Assembly (NCBI GenBank): GCA_023418255.1
Contig: JAEZZZ010000115.1
Coordinates: 1-16,548, forward strand
DNA: 16,548 nt
Reading direction: 5' to 3'
Source: Bacteroidota bacterium
Lineage (GTDB): Bacteria; Bacteroidota; Bacteroidia; Bacteroidales; Dysgonomonadaceae
Under the pieces are notes generated by a model. That model saw nothing but the letters and a program-made list of their open reading frames with translations. It did not search any database and was not told the origin of the DNA. Shown here piece after piece: positions 8,470-16,064 of the stretch. A program made the position numbers and the translations under genes. Within the stretch, counting starts at the first letter, position 1. Every line of letters starts with the position of its first letter.

Positions 8470-8557
8470 CGTACGGATGGAACTTTTGCTCCGTACGCAC
8501 GGAACTTTCGCTCCGCACGTACGAAAGTTTTGCTGCATACGTATAAAAGTTTTTGTC
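8470..8557. repeat. Four 22-bp tandem repeats
   Basis: Units are at 8470-8491, 8492-8513, 8514-8535 and 8536-8557, all exactly 22 bp and directly abutting. Units 1 and 2 share CGTACG, then GGAACTTT and GCTC; unit 3 keeps CGCACGTACG and TTTTGCTG; unit 4 is the most degenerate (CATACGTATAAAAGTTTTTG). Between units 2 and 3, AACTTTCG (8503-8510) and CGAAAGTT (8522-8529) form a perfect 8-bp stem with an 11-nt loop. There are no spacers, so this is not a CRISPR array. It starts 23 nt after the barrel stop codon. Confidence 0.75.
8503..8529 (+). terminator. Possible hairpin terminator within the 22-bp repeats
   Basis: A perfect 8-bp stem (AACTTTCG/CGAAAGTT) with loop CTCCGCACGTA is followed by TTGCTG. 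It lies 57 nt after the barrel gene and before an independent -7 box for the next gene. The downstream U-tract is weak, so termination is only a possibility. Confidence 0.3.
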
Positions 8558-8667
8558 CATAGAATACTTCAAAAGAAAAATTCTGGAAACAGAATGAGTT
8601 TTAACATTAAAGAACTGATTAGAAGTAGAAAAAAAACAACAAATTTATCTGATGTGCCAAAAAAATG

Positions 8668-8675
8668 TAACTTTG
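8668..8675 (+). promoter_or_regulatory. Bacteroidetes -7 box (TAACTTTG) before the T9SS plug gene
   Basis: TAACTTTG matches TAnnTTTG and ends 22 nt before the ATG at 8698, so the mRNA leader would be short. No clear -33 TTTG is visible. It suggests that the plug gene has its own promoter, separate from the barrel gene. Confidence 0.45.
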
Positions 8676-8697
8676 CTATCATCATAAATACAAAACA

Positions 8698-9951
8698 ATG
8701 AATCAAGGAACTACACAAAGCGTTTCGACTCGTTTTTTACGATTTATTATCTGCTTGTATGCCACTTTACCGTTCCTACAAACGCAAGCACAATATCATA
8801 CAGAAACAATGAGCGATGAGGTTAAGACCATTCAGCTGATGGCAAACAACGATTTATATCGTCCACCAATTATCGAACTAAATACAGACGACTTCATCAC
8901 CCTGAAATTTGACAAACTAAACGTTGAGGAAACGCAATTACGCTACCGATTAATTCATTGCAATACGGACGGCACACCCTCTCCCCTTTCAGAGATGGAA
9001 TACATGCAGGGATTCAATGACCAACCCATCGAAGATTTTCGATTTTCCGAAAACACCACCGTAAAGTACATTCATTACAACCTAACCATTCCAAATGAGG
9101 CTGTTCAACTCAGACTTTCAGGGAACTACGCCATAGAAGTATTCACACTCGACAACCCTGATTCGGTTATTTTGCAAGCACACTTCATTGTAACAGAGCC
9201 CAAAGTACACATAAAAGCATCACTGAGCGGAAATACTGATTTTGACATACAAAAAGCTCACCAACAACTACACTTAGAAGTGTTGCACGAAACATTGGCA
9301 CTGCGAGATGCCGCACGTGAGATAAATGTATGCATCTATCAAAATACTCATTTCAATGAAAAACGTTCAGACATACGCCCCTCATTCGTGTTTCCAAACA
9401 GAATTGTATATGAACATCAAGAGAGTTTGATTTTTGAGGGAGGTAACGAATATCGACGTTTTGAAACGATAAATAAATCAGCCAATGGGCTTAATGTCGC
9501 TTCAACATCATATAAATCGCCCTATTTTAGGGTACGGCTTCTTACAGATAGATGCCGTGCCAATAACAAGCGTCAATACGATGAGGACCAAAACGGACGA
9601 TTTTTCATACGTAACACGCAAGGTTACGACGCCGACGTGGATGCCGATTACTTCATGGTGCATTTTACCTTTAAATCACAACCGCTGCAACAACCCCTGT
9701 TTCTATACATCGCTTCAAACTATTCACCTCTTATCTATAATTCGGCAGATGGAAATTACGAAGTAGATGTTTTATTGAAGCAAGGAAGTTATAATTATCA
9801 ATTTGTAACAAAAGATAAAGACGGTTACTCAACAGAACATACCGAAGGTAGCTTCTTCGATACAGAAAATGAGTACATCATCATCGTATATTACCGTCCG
9901 GTCGGAGAACGATACGACAGAGCCGTAGGTTGGAAAGTAATTAAAAGCTAA
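8698..9951 (+). CDS. Type IX secretion system plug protein (DUF5103 family)
   Basis: I recognise this 417-residue protein as DUF5103 family. In Flavobacterium johnsoniae a protein of this family (Plug) was found closing the periplasmic side of the SprA translocon of the type IX secretion system. A signal peptide is present (hydrophobic 13-27, TQA cleavage expected before Gln32). Family-like stretches include the early block LMANNDLYRPPIIELN, a DDFITLKFDKL strand followed by the YRLIHCN region, and the C-terminal IIVYYRPVGERYDRAVGW. It is predicted to be periplasmic or outer-membrane associated. Length is as expected for the family. It sits between an outer-membrane barrel gene and a DUF2007 gene (32 nt downstream, probably the same transcript). 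No other T9SS component lies in the window, so a working system is not proven by this gene alone. Confidence 0.85.
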   Translation: MNQGTTQSVSTRFLRFIICLYATLPFLQTQAQYHTETMSDEVKTIQLMANNDLYRPPIIELNTDDFITLKFDKLNVEETQLRYRLIHCNTDGTPSPLSEMEYMQGFNDQPIEDFRFSENTTVKYIHYNLTIPNEAVQLRLSGNYAIEVFTLDNPDSVILQAHFIVTEPKVHIKASLSGNTDFDIQKAHQQLHLEVLHETLALRDAAREINVCIYQNTHFNEKRSDIRPSFVFPNRIVYEHQESLIFEGGNEYRRFETINKSANGLNVASTSYKSPYFRVRLLTDRCRANNKRQYDEDQNGRFFIRNTQGYDADVDADYFMVHFTFKSQPLQQPLFLYIASNYSPLIYNSADGNYEVDVLLKQGSYNYQFVTKDKDGYSTEHTEGSFFDTENEYIIIVYYRPVGERYDRAVGWKVIKS

Positions 9952-9983
9952 CCGAAAGACGAGACCATCACTTCATTATAGAC

Positions 9984-10448
9984 ATGAATAGAAGAATCTT
10001 TAGAGAAGCGCAGCATCAGTGGATTACGATTAAAACGTTCACATATCCACACGAAGCGTATATCACACAGGGACGACTTGAGTCAGAAGGAATTCCGACC
10101 TATCTGAAAGATGAGTTCACAGTACAGGTTTTCAACTTTTATTCACATGCCATTGGCGGAGTAAAATTGCAAGTTCCCGACGAGTATGTTAACAAAGCAC
10201 GGGCATTGTTGGCAGAGAAAGAGCCGGAGATATCGAAAACTGTCATCTTACATCAAGACGAGATAAGCGATAAGGCATGTTGTCCGTTTTGCGGCTCGAG
10301 AAATATCATGAAAAAGAAAAGTCCCTATTGGCTGACACTGTTACCCTACATAGTTCTGGGCTTTATTATTCCGGTGTACAGATATATTTACATCTGTTTT
10401 ACCTGCAATAAAAGATGGCGAGTAACAAATAAAAACAACAACAGATAA
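9984..10448 (+). CDS. DUF2007 protein with membrane segment between two Cys pairs
   Basis: The 154-residue product begins with a DUF2007 (putative signal-transducing) domain at about 13-76: WITIKTFTYPHEAYITQGRL and later GGVKLQVPDEYVNKARALL are typical. It is followed by CPFC (C100/C103), a hydrophobic segment at about 115-137, and CFTC (C138/C141). The two pairs could form one zinc ribbon, but the hydrophobic stretch between them looks like a membrane hairpin or anchor, which is unusual. DUF2007 proteins have no established biochemical role. With no signal peptide, the DUF2007 part is probably cytosolic. It lies 32 nt after the T9SS plug gene, and a separate promoter precedes the next gene, so it probably shares the plug transcript. 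Whether that implies a functional link is unknown. Confidence 0.82.
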   Translation: MNRRIFREAQHQWITIKTFTYPHEAYITQGRLESEGIPTYLKDEFTVQVFNFYSHAIGGVKLQVPDEYVNKARALLAEKEPEISKTVILHQDEISDKACCPFCGSRNIMKKKSPYWLTLLPYIVLGFIIPVYRYIYICFTCNKRWRVTNKNNNR

Positions 10449-10534
10449 AACATAAAATGCATCTATAACACTTTTGTTTACAGCAATTGAATGCCCATCA
10501 GCGTATATTCAACTATTTTTAATACGGATTACTT

Positions 10535-10563
10535 CTTGTTATGAATGGTTTTGTGTAATTTTG
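10535..10563 (+). promoter_or_regulatory. Bacteroidetes promoter before the PBP gene
   Basis: TAATTTTG (10556-10563) matches the -7 consensus TAnnTTTG, with CTTG at 10535-10538 as a candidate -33 element 17 nt upstream, close to the usual spacing. Transcription would start near 10570, leaving a leader of roughly 100 nt. The leader contains a small perfect hairpin, GACTTT/AAAGTC (10617-10622 with 10631-10636). Confidence 0.5.
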
Positions 10564-10668
10564 CAGTTCAAAATAGAGATATATTATTGAACCATTTGTG
10601 CCGACACCTATGCATTGACTTTACGAAAAGAAAGTCTTAGCCATAGTGCTGCCATATAGATAAAAGTT

Positions 10669-13068
10669 ATGACTAAAAAACAGAACTCTGACAAGAAAGA
10701 GAGAAAAAAAGGAATATTCAGCCGCTGGCTCATAAAAGGGATGTGGCTTATATTTGCTCTGATATTAATTTGCAACGTTATTTTCTTTACCCTTATTGGA
10801 ACAGGGAAAATAGGCTACATGCCACCCATTGATCAACTTGAAAACCCCATCAACAAATATGCTTCTCAAGTAATTTCGTCGGACGATAAACTGCTGTTTA
10901 CCTACTCACAAAGCAACGACAATCGCATCTTTGTGGACTACTCCGACCTCTCACCACATTTGATAAACGCCTTGGTATCAACAGAGGACTCGCGTTTTTA
11001 TGGACACTCCGGAATTGACATCATCGGATTGGGGCGCGCCATCTTTAAAACAGGCATCTTAGGACAATCCGGCAGCGGCGGTGGCAGTACCATCACTCAA
11101 CAACTAGCCAAATTACTCTACACACCAACGGCAAAAAACAAGCTCGACCGAATTTCACAAAAACCAATAGAGTGGGTTATTGCTACACGGCTTGAACGAT
11201 ACTACACCAAGGATGAAATCATTAACTTATATCTCAACAAATATGACTTCAACTATAATGCAGTGGGAATTAAATCAGCGGCACAAACCTACTTCAACAA
11301 AACACCCAAAGAGCTGAATATTGAAGAAGCAGCAACATTGGTGGGTATGCTGAAAAACTCATCACTGTACAACCCGGTACGGCGCCCCGAACTTACGACC
11401 AAACGCCGTAATGTCGTGCTCCAACAGATGCAAAAAGGAGGCTATTTGAGCAAGGTGCAACTCGACTCACTAAAAAACAGACCTTTGGAAGTTGATTTTA
11501 AACGCGTGAACCATATTGACATAAGTGCTCCCTATTACAGACAGCATTTGGCAAGAGTGATGATGGCAAAAAAACCCGAACGTAAACACTATGCTTCATG
11601 GCAAACTCAACAGTTTACAGAAGACTCATTAGCTTGGGAACAAAACCCATTGTTTGGCTGGTGCCACAAAAACACAAAACCCGATGGATCAAATTACAAC
11701 ATTTATACGGATGGACTAAAAATATATTCCACCCTCGATTCTCGCATGCAACGATACGCTGAGGAGGCAGTAGAAGAACACTTGGGCGACTATTTGCAAC
11801 CTGCCTTCTTCCGAGAGAAAAAAGGACGTGAGTATGCTCCTTATGCACGAAATGTTGCCGACAAAACAGAAGAACTCATGACAACTGCAATGCGGCAAAC
11901 AGAGCGTTACCACTTGCTAAAAAAAGTAGGAAAAAAAGAAGATGAAATAAAACGCCTTTTCAAGGAGGAAAAGGTGGAAATGAAAATTTTTTCATGGAAA
12001 GAGAAAGAGATTGACACGTTGATGACACCATGGGACTCAATACGATATCACAAAAGCTTTCTTCGTGCCGGTTTTATGGTCATGAGCCCAATCACGGGGC
12101 ATGTCAAAGCTTATGTGGGTGGTCCTAACTTCAAGTTTTTTAAATATGATATGGTAAGCACCGGAAAACGTCAAATCGGGTCTACCATAAAACCCTATTT
12201 ATACACATTGGCCATGGAAGAGGGAATGACGCCATGCGACCAAATGACACACGTGCCTCAAACCCTCATAACCGAAACAGGCAAGGAATGGACACCGCGT
12301 AATACAGCACGAAATGTTGGAGCCAAAGTGAGCATCAAGTGGGGATTGCAAAACTCCAGCAACTGGGTAACTGCTTACTTAATGAAAATGTTCTCTCCCT
12401 ATGCTTTTGCACGCATCATTAAATCTTTTGGATTGCAAAGCCCCGCCGATCCGGTGGTATCACTCGCACTCGGACCTAACGACGCTTCGGTTTACGAAAT
12501 GGCAGGCGCATACACAGCATTTGCCAATCGTGGCATTCGCATTGAGCCTCTTTTGGTTACACGTATAGAAGACTCGTATGGCAATGTCGTTGCAAACTTC
12601 GTCCCTCAAATGCACGAAATATTTAGCGAGGCCACATCATTTAAAATGCTGGATATGCTAAAAGCCGTCGTAGATGGCGGAACGGGCAGCCGATTACGCC
12701 GAGTATATAACCTAAAAGGTGAAATGGGAGGTAAAACCGGAACCTCTCAAAAAAACTCCGATGGATGGTTTATGTCTTTTACGCCCTCGCTTGTAGGATC
12801 TTGTTGGGTTGGAGGGGAAGAATATGCCATTCAATTCGACAACATGGCATATGGGCAGGGCGCCAGCGCAGCATTGCCAATTCATGGGTTATTCTATCAA
12901 AAAATTTATGCCGACACTACGCTCAATATAAAAGACAATCAACACTTCGACATTCCTGCCGAGTACAAAGACCCATGTGCCGACATGAAGCGTTATCCGG
13001 AGAGTTCATACGAGGGTGCTGACCCCATGGAACAATCTAATGAAGGCATTGATGCTATTTTTGATTAA
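10669..13068 (+). CDS. mrcA: Class A penicillin-binding protein 1A (transglycosylase/transpeptidase)
   Basis: This bifunctional enzyme polymerises glycan strands from lipid II and cross-links their peptides, at the outer face of the inner membrane. The 799-residue protein has a basic cytosolic tail, one membrane anchor (about 22-44) and a GT51 transglycosylase domain. That domain shows STEDSRFYGHSG (104-115, catalytic Glu106) and GGGSTITQQLAK (137-148). The transpeptidase domain has all three motifs: STIK (505-508, nucleophile Ser505), SSN (563-565) and KTGT (689-692). A charged Lys/Glu-rich stretch (about 385-450) separates the two domains. The C-terminus is acidic with no extra domain. Length is normal for the family in Bacteroidetes. 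It is probably transcribed from its own promoter. All catalytic motifs are intact; mrcA is used as a generic family symbol. Confidence 0.95.
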   Translation: MTKKQNSDKKERKKGIFSRWLIKGMWLIFALILICNVIFFTLIGTGKIGYMPPIDQLENPINKYASQVISSDDKLLFTYSQSNDNRIFVDYSDLSPHLINALVSTEDSRFYGHSGIDIIGLGRAIFKTGILGQSGSGGGSTITQQLAKLLYTPTAKNKLDRISQKPIEWVIATRLERYYTKDEIINLYLNKYDFNYNAVGIKSAAQTYFNKTPKELNIEEAATLVGMLKNSSLYNPVRRPELTTKRRNVVLQQMQKGGYLSKVQLDSLKNRPLEVDFKRVNHIDISAPYYRQHLARVMMAKKPERKHYASWQTQQFTEDSLAWEQNPLFGWCHKNTKPDGSNYNIYTDGLKIYSTLDSRMQRYAEEAVEEHLGDYLQPAFFREKKGREYAPYARNVADKTEELMTTAMRQTERYHLLKKVGKKEDEIKRLFKEEKVEMKIFSWKEKEIDTLMTPWDSIRYHKSFLRAGFMVMSPITGHVKAYVGGPNFKFFKYDMVSTGKRQIGSTIKPYLYTLAMEEGMTPCDQMTHVPQTLITETGKEWTPRNTARNVGAKVSIKWGLQNSSNWVTAYLMKMFSPYAFARIIKSFGLQSPADPVVSLALGPNDASVYEMAGAYTAFANRGIRIEPLLVTRIEDSYGNVVANFVPQMHEIFSEATSFKMLDMLKAVVDGGTGSRLRRVYNLKGEMGGKTGTSQKNSDGWFMSFTPSLVGSCWVGGEEYAIQFDNMAYGQGASAALPIHGLFYQKIYADTTLNIKDNQHFDIPAEYKDPCADMKRYPESSYEGADPMEQSNEGIDAIFD

Positions 13069-13365
13069 CAAAAGAATGACAAAAATAGTTTCTGGTAAGA
13101 TATATATAAATGTGCGATATTACTACCGATATAATTACGAAGGTCGGTTAGTGGCAGTAATGGCGCGAAACTCCATTCAATAATATTTCCGTTTACACTG
13201 CATAATAACGGAGATGTAGAACATATAAAAAAGACGAGCAATAGCAATGAATCGAGAATGCAAAACTAAAAAACACGAAGTAAACGCCTTCCATTCTTAT
13301 TATTTTTATATATTTGTATCACAAACAAAAGACTTCAAATTATAAACCACAAAAAATTACTATCT
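13069..13365. other. 297-nt intergenic region between the PBP gene and pruA
   Basis: No gene is supported here. A 9-bp inverted repeat, ATTTCCGTT (13185-13193) with AACGGAGAT (13207-13215), has one wobble and a 13-nt loop; it has no U-tract, so a terminator role for the PBP gene is only possible. The pruA -7 box lies at the distal end. Confidence 0.5.
13309..13316 (+). promoter_or_regulatory. Bacteroidetes -7 box (TATATTTG) before pruA
   Basis: TATATTTG fits TAnnTTTG exactly and ends 49 nt before the ATG at 13366. No good -33 TTTG is seen. It is consistent with pruA as a single-gene transcript, since a terminator follows the gene. Confidence 0.45.
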
Positions 13366-14997
13366 ATGCCAAAAGGAGTGTATAAATTACCCAACGCAAA
13401 CAATGAACCGATAAAGAGCTACGCGCCGGGTTCGCCTGAAAGACAAGCATTAAAATTGAAACTTGCCGAACTACAAAAAGGAGGATTGGATTTGCCGATG
13501 ATTATTGACGGAAAAGAGGTGCGAACCGACAATCTGAAAGATATTCGTCCGCCACACAACCACCAACATTTGCTCGGACACTATCATCAAGGAAATAAAA
13601 AACATGTACAAATGGCGATCGATGCCGCGCTGAAAGCCAAGCCAGCTTGGGAAGCGATGCATTGGGAAAGCCGTGCCGCCATTTTTCTGAAAGCGGCGGA
13701 ACTGATTGCCGGACCGTATCGTTACGATTTTAATGCGGTGACTATGATTGGACAATCAAAAAACGCGTTTCAATCCGAAATTGACGCGGTGTGCGAATTG
13801 GTGGACTTCTATCGCTACAACGTAAAAAACATGTACGACCTATATGCCATGCAACCCAATTCCGCAGCCGGAATTTGGAATCGTACCGTATGGCGTCCGT
13901 TGGAAGGTTTTATTTTTGCGCTCACGCCGTTTAACTTCACATCCATCGCGGCCAATCTTGGCGGTGCTCCGGCACTGATGGGAAACACCGTTGTCTGGAA
14001 ACCATCAAAAACGGCAGTGTATTCGGCACATCTGATTATGAAAGTGTTAAAAGAAGCAGGTCTTCCCGATGGCGTAATCAACTTAGTGTATGCCGATGGA
14101 AAAGAGGCTGCCGATGTGATTTTCAACCATCGCGAATTTGCCGGACTACACTTCACCGGCTCAACCGACGTATTCAACGGCATGTGGAAAACTATTGCCG
14201 CAAATGTGGACAAATATAAATCCTATCCGCGGATTGTTGGCGAAACAGGCGGAAAAGATTATGTTTTCGCCACCGAATCGGCTGACGCCAAACAAGTGGC
14301 GACAGCACTTACGCGTGGCGCATTTGAATACCAGGGACAAAAATGTTCGGCAGCATCGCGCGCCTATATTCCCAAAAACATCTGGAAAGATGTAAAAAAT
14401 TATGTTCAGGAAGATCTTGCATCGATAAAAACGGGAGTAGTCGAAGATTTCAGCAATTTTGTGAATGCCGTAATCGACGAAGTCGCTTTCAACAAATTGT
14501 CAAAAGCCATTGAAGATGCAAAAAAATCACCGGATGCCGAAATTGTGTGCGGTGGAAAATATGACAAGTCGAAAGGATATTTTATCTATCCAACCGTTAT
14601 TGAAGCGAAAAAGCCGGATTACATCACGATGAAAGAAGAACTTTTCGGTCCCATCTTGACGGTATATGTCTATGATCCGAAAAAACTGGACGAAACACTT
14701 GATATTCTTGACACATCCACGGATTATGCACTCACAGGTGCCATTTTTTCTGCCGACAGAGCGCAAATTGAATATTTGACAAATCGATTGACGCATACAG
14801 CCGGGAACTTCTACATCAACGATAAGCCGACAGGTGCCGTTGTAGATCAGCAGCCGTTTGGCGGTGGACGCGGATCGGGAACCAACGACAAAGCCGGTTC
14901 CATTTTCAACCTCTTGCGTTGGGTGTCACCACAAACAATTAAAGAGACATTTGTTCCCCCTACGGATTATATGTATCCGAATTTTAAAGAAGAATAA
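13366..14997 (+). CDS. pruA: L-glutamate gamma-semialdehyde (delta-1-pyrroline-5-carboxylate) dehydrogenase
   Basis: PruA oxidises glutamate gamma-semialdehyde, the open form of P5C, to glutamate with NAD+; it is the second step of proline catabolism and acts in the cytoplasm. The 543 residues form an aldehyde dehydrogenase fold with TPFNFTS (187-193, oxyanion-hole Asn190), VGETGGKDYV (291-300, general base Glu293) and GQKCSAASR (324-332, nucleophile Cys327). The C-terminal part contains KEELFGPILTVYVY and QQPFGGGRGSGTNDKAG, typical of the P5CDH branch. It is a stand-alone enzyme, not the PutA fusion; no proline dehydrogenase gene is in the window. It has its own -7 box and a strong terminator, so it is probably monocistronic. 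The ATG at 13366 is well placed. The adjacent downstream DNA is prophage-derived. Confidence 0.95.
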   Translation: MPKGVYKLPNANNEPIKSYAPGSPERQALKLKLAELQKGGLDLPMIIDGKEVRTDNLKDIRPPHNHQHLLGHYHQGNKKHVQMAIDAALKAKPAWEAMHWESRAAIFLKAAELIAGPYRYDFNAVTMIGQSKNAFQSEIDAVCELVDFYRYNVKNMYDLYAMQPNSAAGIWNRTVWRPLEGFIFALTPFNFTSIAANLGGAPALMGNTVVWKPSKTAVYSAHLIMKVLKEAGLPDGVINLVYADGKEAADVIFNHREFAGLHFTGSTDVFNGMWKTIAANVDKYKSYPRIVGETGGKDYVFATESADAKQVATALTRGAFEYQGQKCSAASRAYIPKNIWKDVKNYVQEDLASIKTGVVEDFSNFVNAVIDEVAFNKLSKAIEDAKKSPDAEIVCGGKYDKSKGYFIYPTVIEAKKPDYITMKEELFGPILTVYVYDPKKLDETLDILDTSTDYALTGAIFSADRAQIEYLTNRLTHTAGNFYINDKPTGAVVDQQPFGGGRGSGTNDKAGSIFNLLRWVSPQTIKETFVPPTDYMYPNFKEE

Positions 14998-15016
14998 TCT
15001 TTTCATTTTTTATACG

Positions 15017-15060
15017 AAAAGCTGCCTCGCTCGTAATGAACAAGGTGGCTTTTTTTATTT
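15017..15060 (+). terminator. Intrinsic terminator of pruA
   Basis: An 11-bp stem, AAAAGCTGCCT (15017-15027) with AGGTGGCTTTT (15043-15053), contains two G-U pairs and a 15-nt loop. It runs into a U-tract (15050-15056, then ATTT). It begins 20 nt after the pruA stop codon. Confidence 0.8.
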
Positions 15061-15237
15061 GAAGGTATCTTTTTCGATAAAAATGAATTCAACGCAATCA
15101 TCCCAAATTCACCTCTTTTAGGTCATCTTGTTTTTTCGATCTTTGCCGAAAATAACATTATGTTCAGTTTAAAAGAAAGCAATTGATTTGTTTTATGGCT
15201 TCACGGTGTTGATTTACGTAAGGGCATAGACGGCAAG
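15061..15237. other. Junction zone between pruA and the prophage fragment
   Basis: No complete gene is present. GATCTTTG (15139-15146) is one base off a -7 box and is followed by ATG at 15160, but that frame closes after 8 codons (TGA 15184-15186). From 15187 the portal reading frame is open. The region may hold the start of a host gene cut off by the phage-derived DNA; this is inference. Confidence 0.35.
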
Positions 15238-16032
15238 TTGAAGTACAGCGACACAAAGCTGGTGCCGCGCCAACACGTAAAACCCGAATTTGGTGTGATT
15301 GTCAAAGAACCGTCGGATGACTGGCGAAGAGGGTACGACTATCGCAACAGCGATATGGCGGGATGGTGCATTGAAGCGGGAAACCCGTTCAATCTCGGTT
15401 TGCTGTTAAAGATTGCGCCGCATGCCATCGCGAAACGCAACATGTTGGCTTTTTGGAATCAGTTCGGAGAAGTATTCGGCATGCCGGTACGCATTGCCAC
15501 GACCACGTCACGCGACCCGAAAGAACATGCCAAAATGGAAAACATGCTCGAAAACATGGGTGCGCTTTCGTGGGGATTGTTCCCGGACGGTACCGATATC
15601 GAGTTAAAAGAAACCACACGCGGCGACGCCTTTAACGTGTATGATAAACGCATTGACCGGGCAAATTCCGAGATATCAAAAGGCATACTTAATCAAACCA
15701 TGACGATTGACTCGGGTAGCTCTTTGAGCCAATCCGAAGTGCACCTTGAAGTGTTTGAAAACGTGGTGGACGCCGACGCCGATTTTATTCGGGACTTGGT
15801 CAACGACCGGCTTATACCGCGTATGTTGGCACACGGTTTCCCGGTAAAAGGACTGCGCTTCGAATGGGACGAAAGCGTCGATTACACCCCCGAGCAGATG
15901 GTCGGTTACGAAACAATGATTGCCGACCGCTACGAGGTTGACCCGAAATATTTTATCGACAAATACAACATTCCCATTATCGGGAAAAAGGAAACACCAC
16001 TTCAACTCGGGAGAGGCGGTTTTTTCGACTAA
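15238..16032 (+). CDS. DUF935 family phage portal protein (Mu gp29-like), 5'-truncated
   Basis: Portal proteins form the dodecameric ring through which DNA enters the phage head. These 264 residues match the C-terminal half of DUF935 proteins as I know them: GNPFNLGLLLKIAPHAIAKR, AFWNQFGEVFGMPVRIATT, NQTMTIDSGSSLSQSEVH and VNDRLIPRMLAHGFPV are recognisable blocks. Complete members are usually well over 400 residues, so the N-terminal part is missing. The given start is a TTG inside the open frame, which extends back to 15187 (VDLRKGIDGKLKYSDTK) without an ATG; a functional start is doubtful. The gene ends GGFFD-stop. The last codons form a U UUU UUC slippery heptamer followed by a stem-loop, so a longer -1 frameshift product is possible in the intact phage. 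Best read as a prophage pseudogene remnant. Confidence 0.75.
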   Translation: MKYSDTKLVPRQHVKPEFGVIVKEPSDDWRRGYDYRNSDMAGWCIEAGNPFNLGLLLKIAPHAIAKRNMLAFWNQFGEVFGMPVRIATTTSRDPKEHAKMENMLENMGALSWGLFPDGTDIELKETTRGDAFNVYDKRIDRANSEISKGILNQTMTIDSGSSLSQSEVHLEVFENVVDADADFIRDLVNDRLIPRMLAHGFPVKGLRFEWDESVDYTPEQMVGYETMIADRYEVDPKYFIDKYNIPIIGKKETPLQLGRGGFFD

Positions 16033-16053
16033 GCCCCTCGGACTTTGAGGGGC
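16020..16053 (+). promoter_or_regulatory. Candidate programmed -1 ribosomal frameshift site
   Basis: TTTTTTC (16020-16026) is in the correct phase for tandem slippage (T, then the zero-frame codons TTT TTC). A 6-nt spacer (GACTAA, containing the portal stop) follows, then a perfect 7-bp stem GCCCCTC/GAGGGGC (16033-16039 with 16047-16053) with a 7-nt loop. The -1 frame is open from here into the next ORF. A homopolymer indel or a chance hairpin are the alternatives. Confidence 0.5.
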
Positions 16054-16064
16054 TGCACAAGCGC

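Noticed and set aside
8470..8557. CRISPR array
   Set aside because: The 22-bp units abut with no spacers and there are no cas genes.
8447..8701. 84-codon + strand ORF starting right after the barrel stop codon
   Set aside because: Its first part is a translation of the 22-bp tandem repeats and its last part covers the plug gene's promoter. It overlaps the plug start and resembles no protein.
13065..13247. 60-codon minus-strand ORF between the PBP gene and pruA
   Set aside because: It overlaps the PBP stop codon, has no recognisable features, and the area contains an inverted repeat more typical of non-coding DNA.
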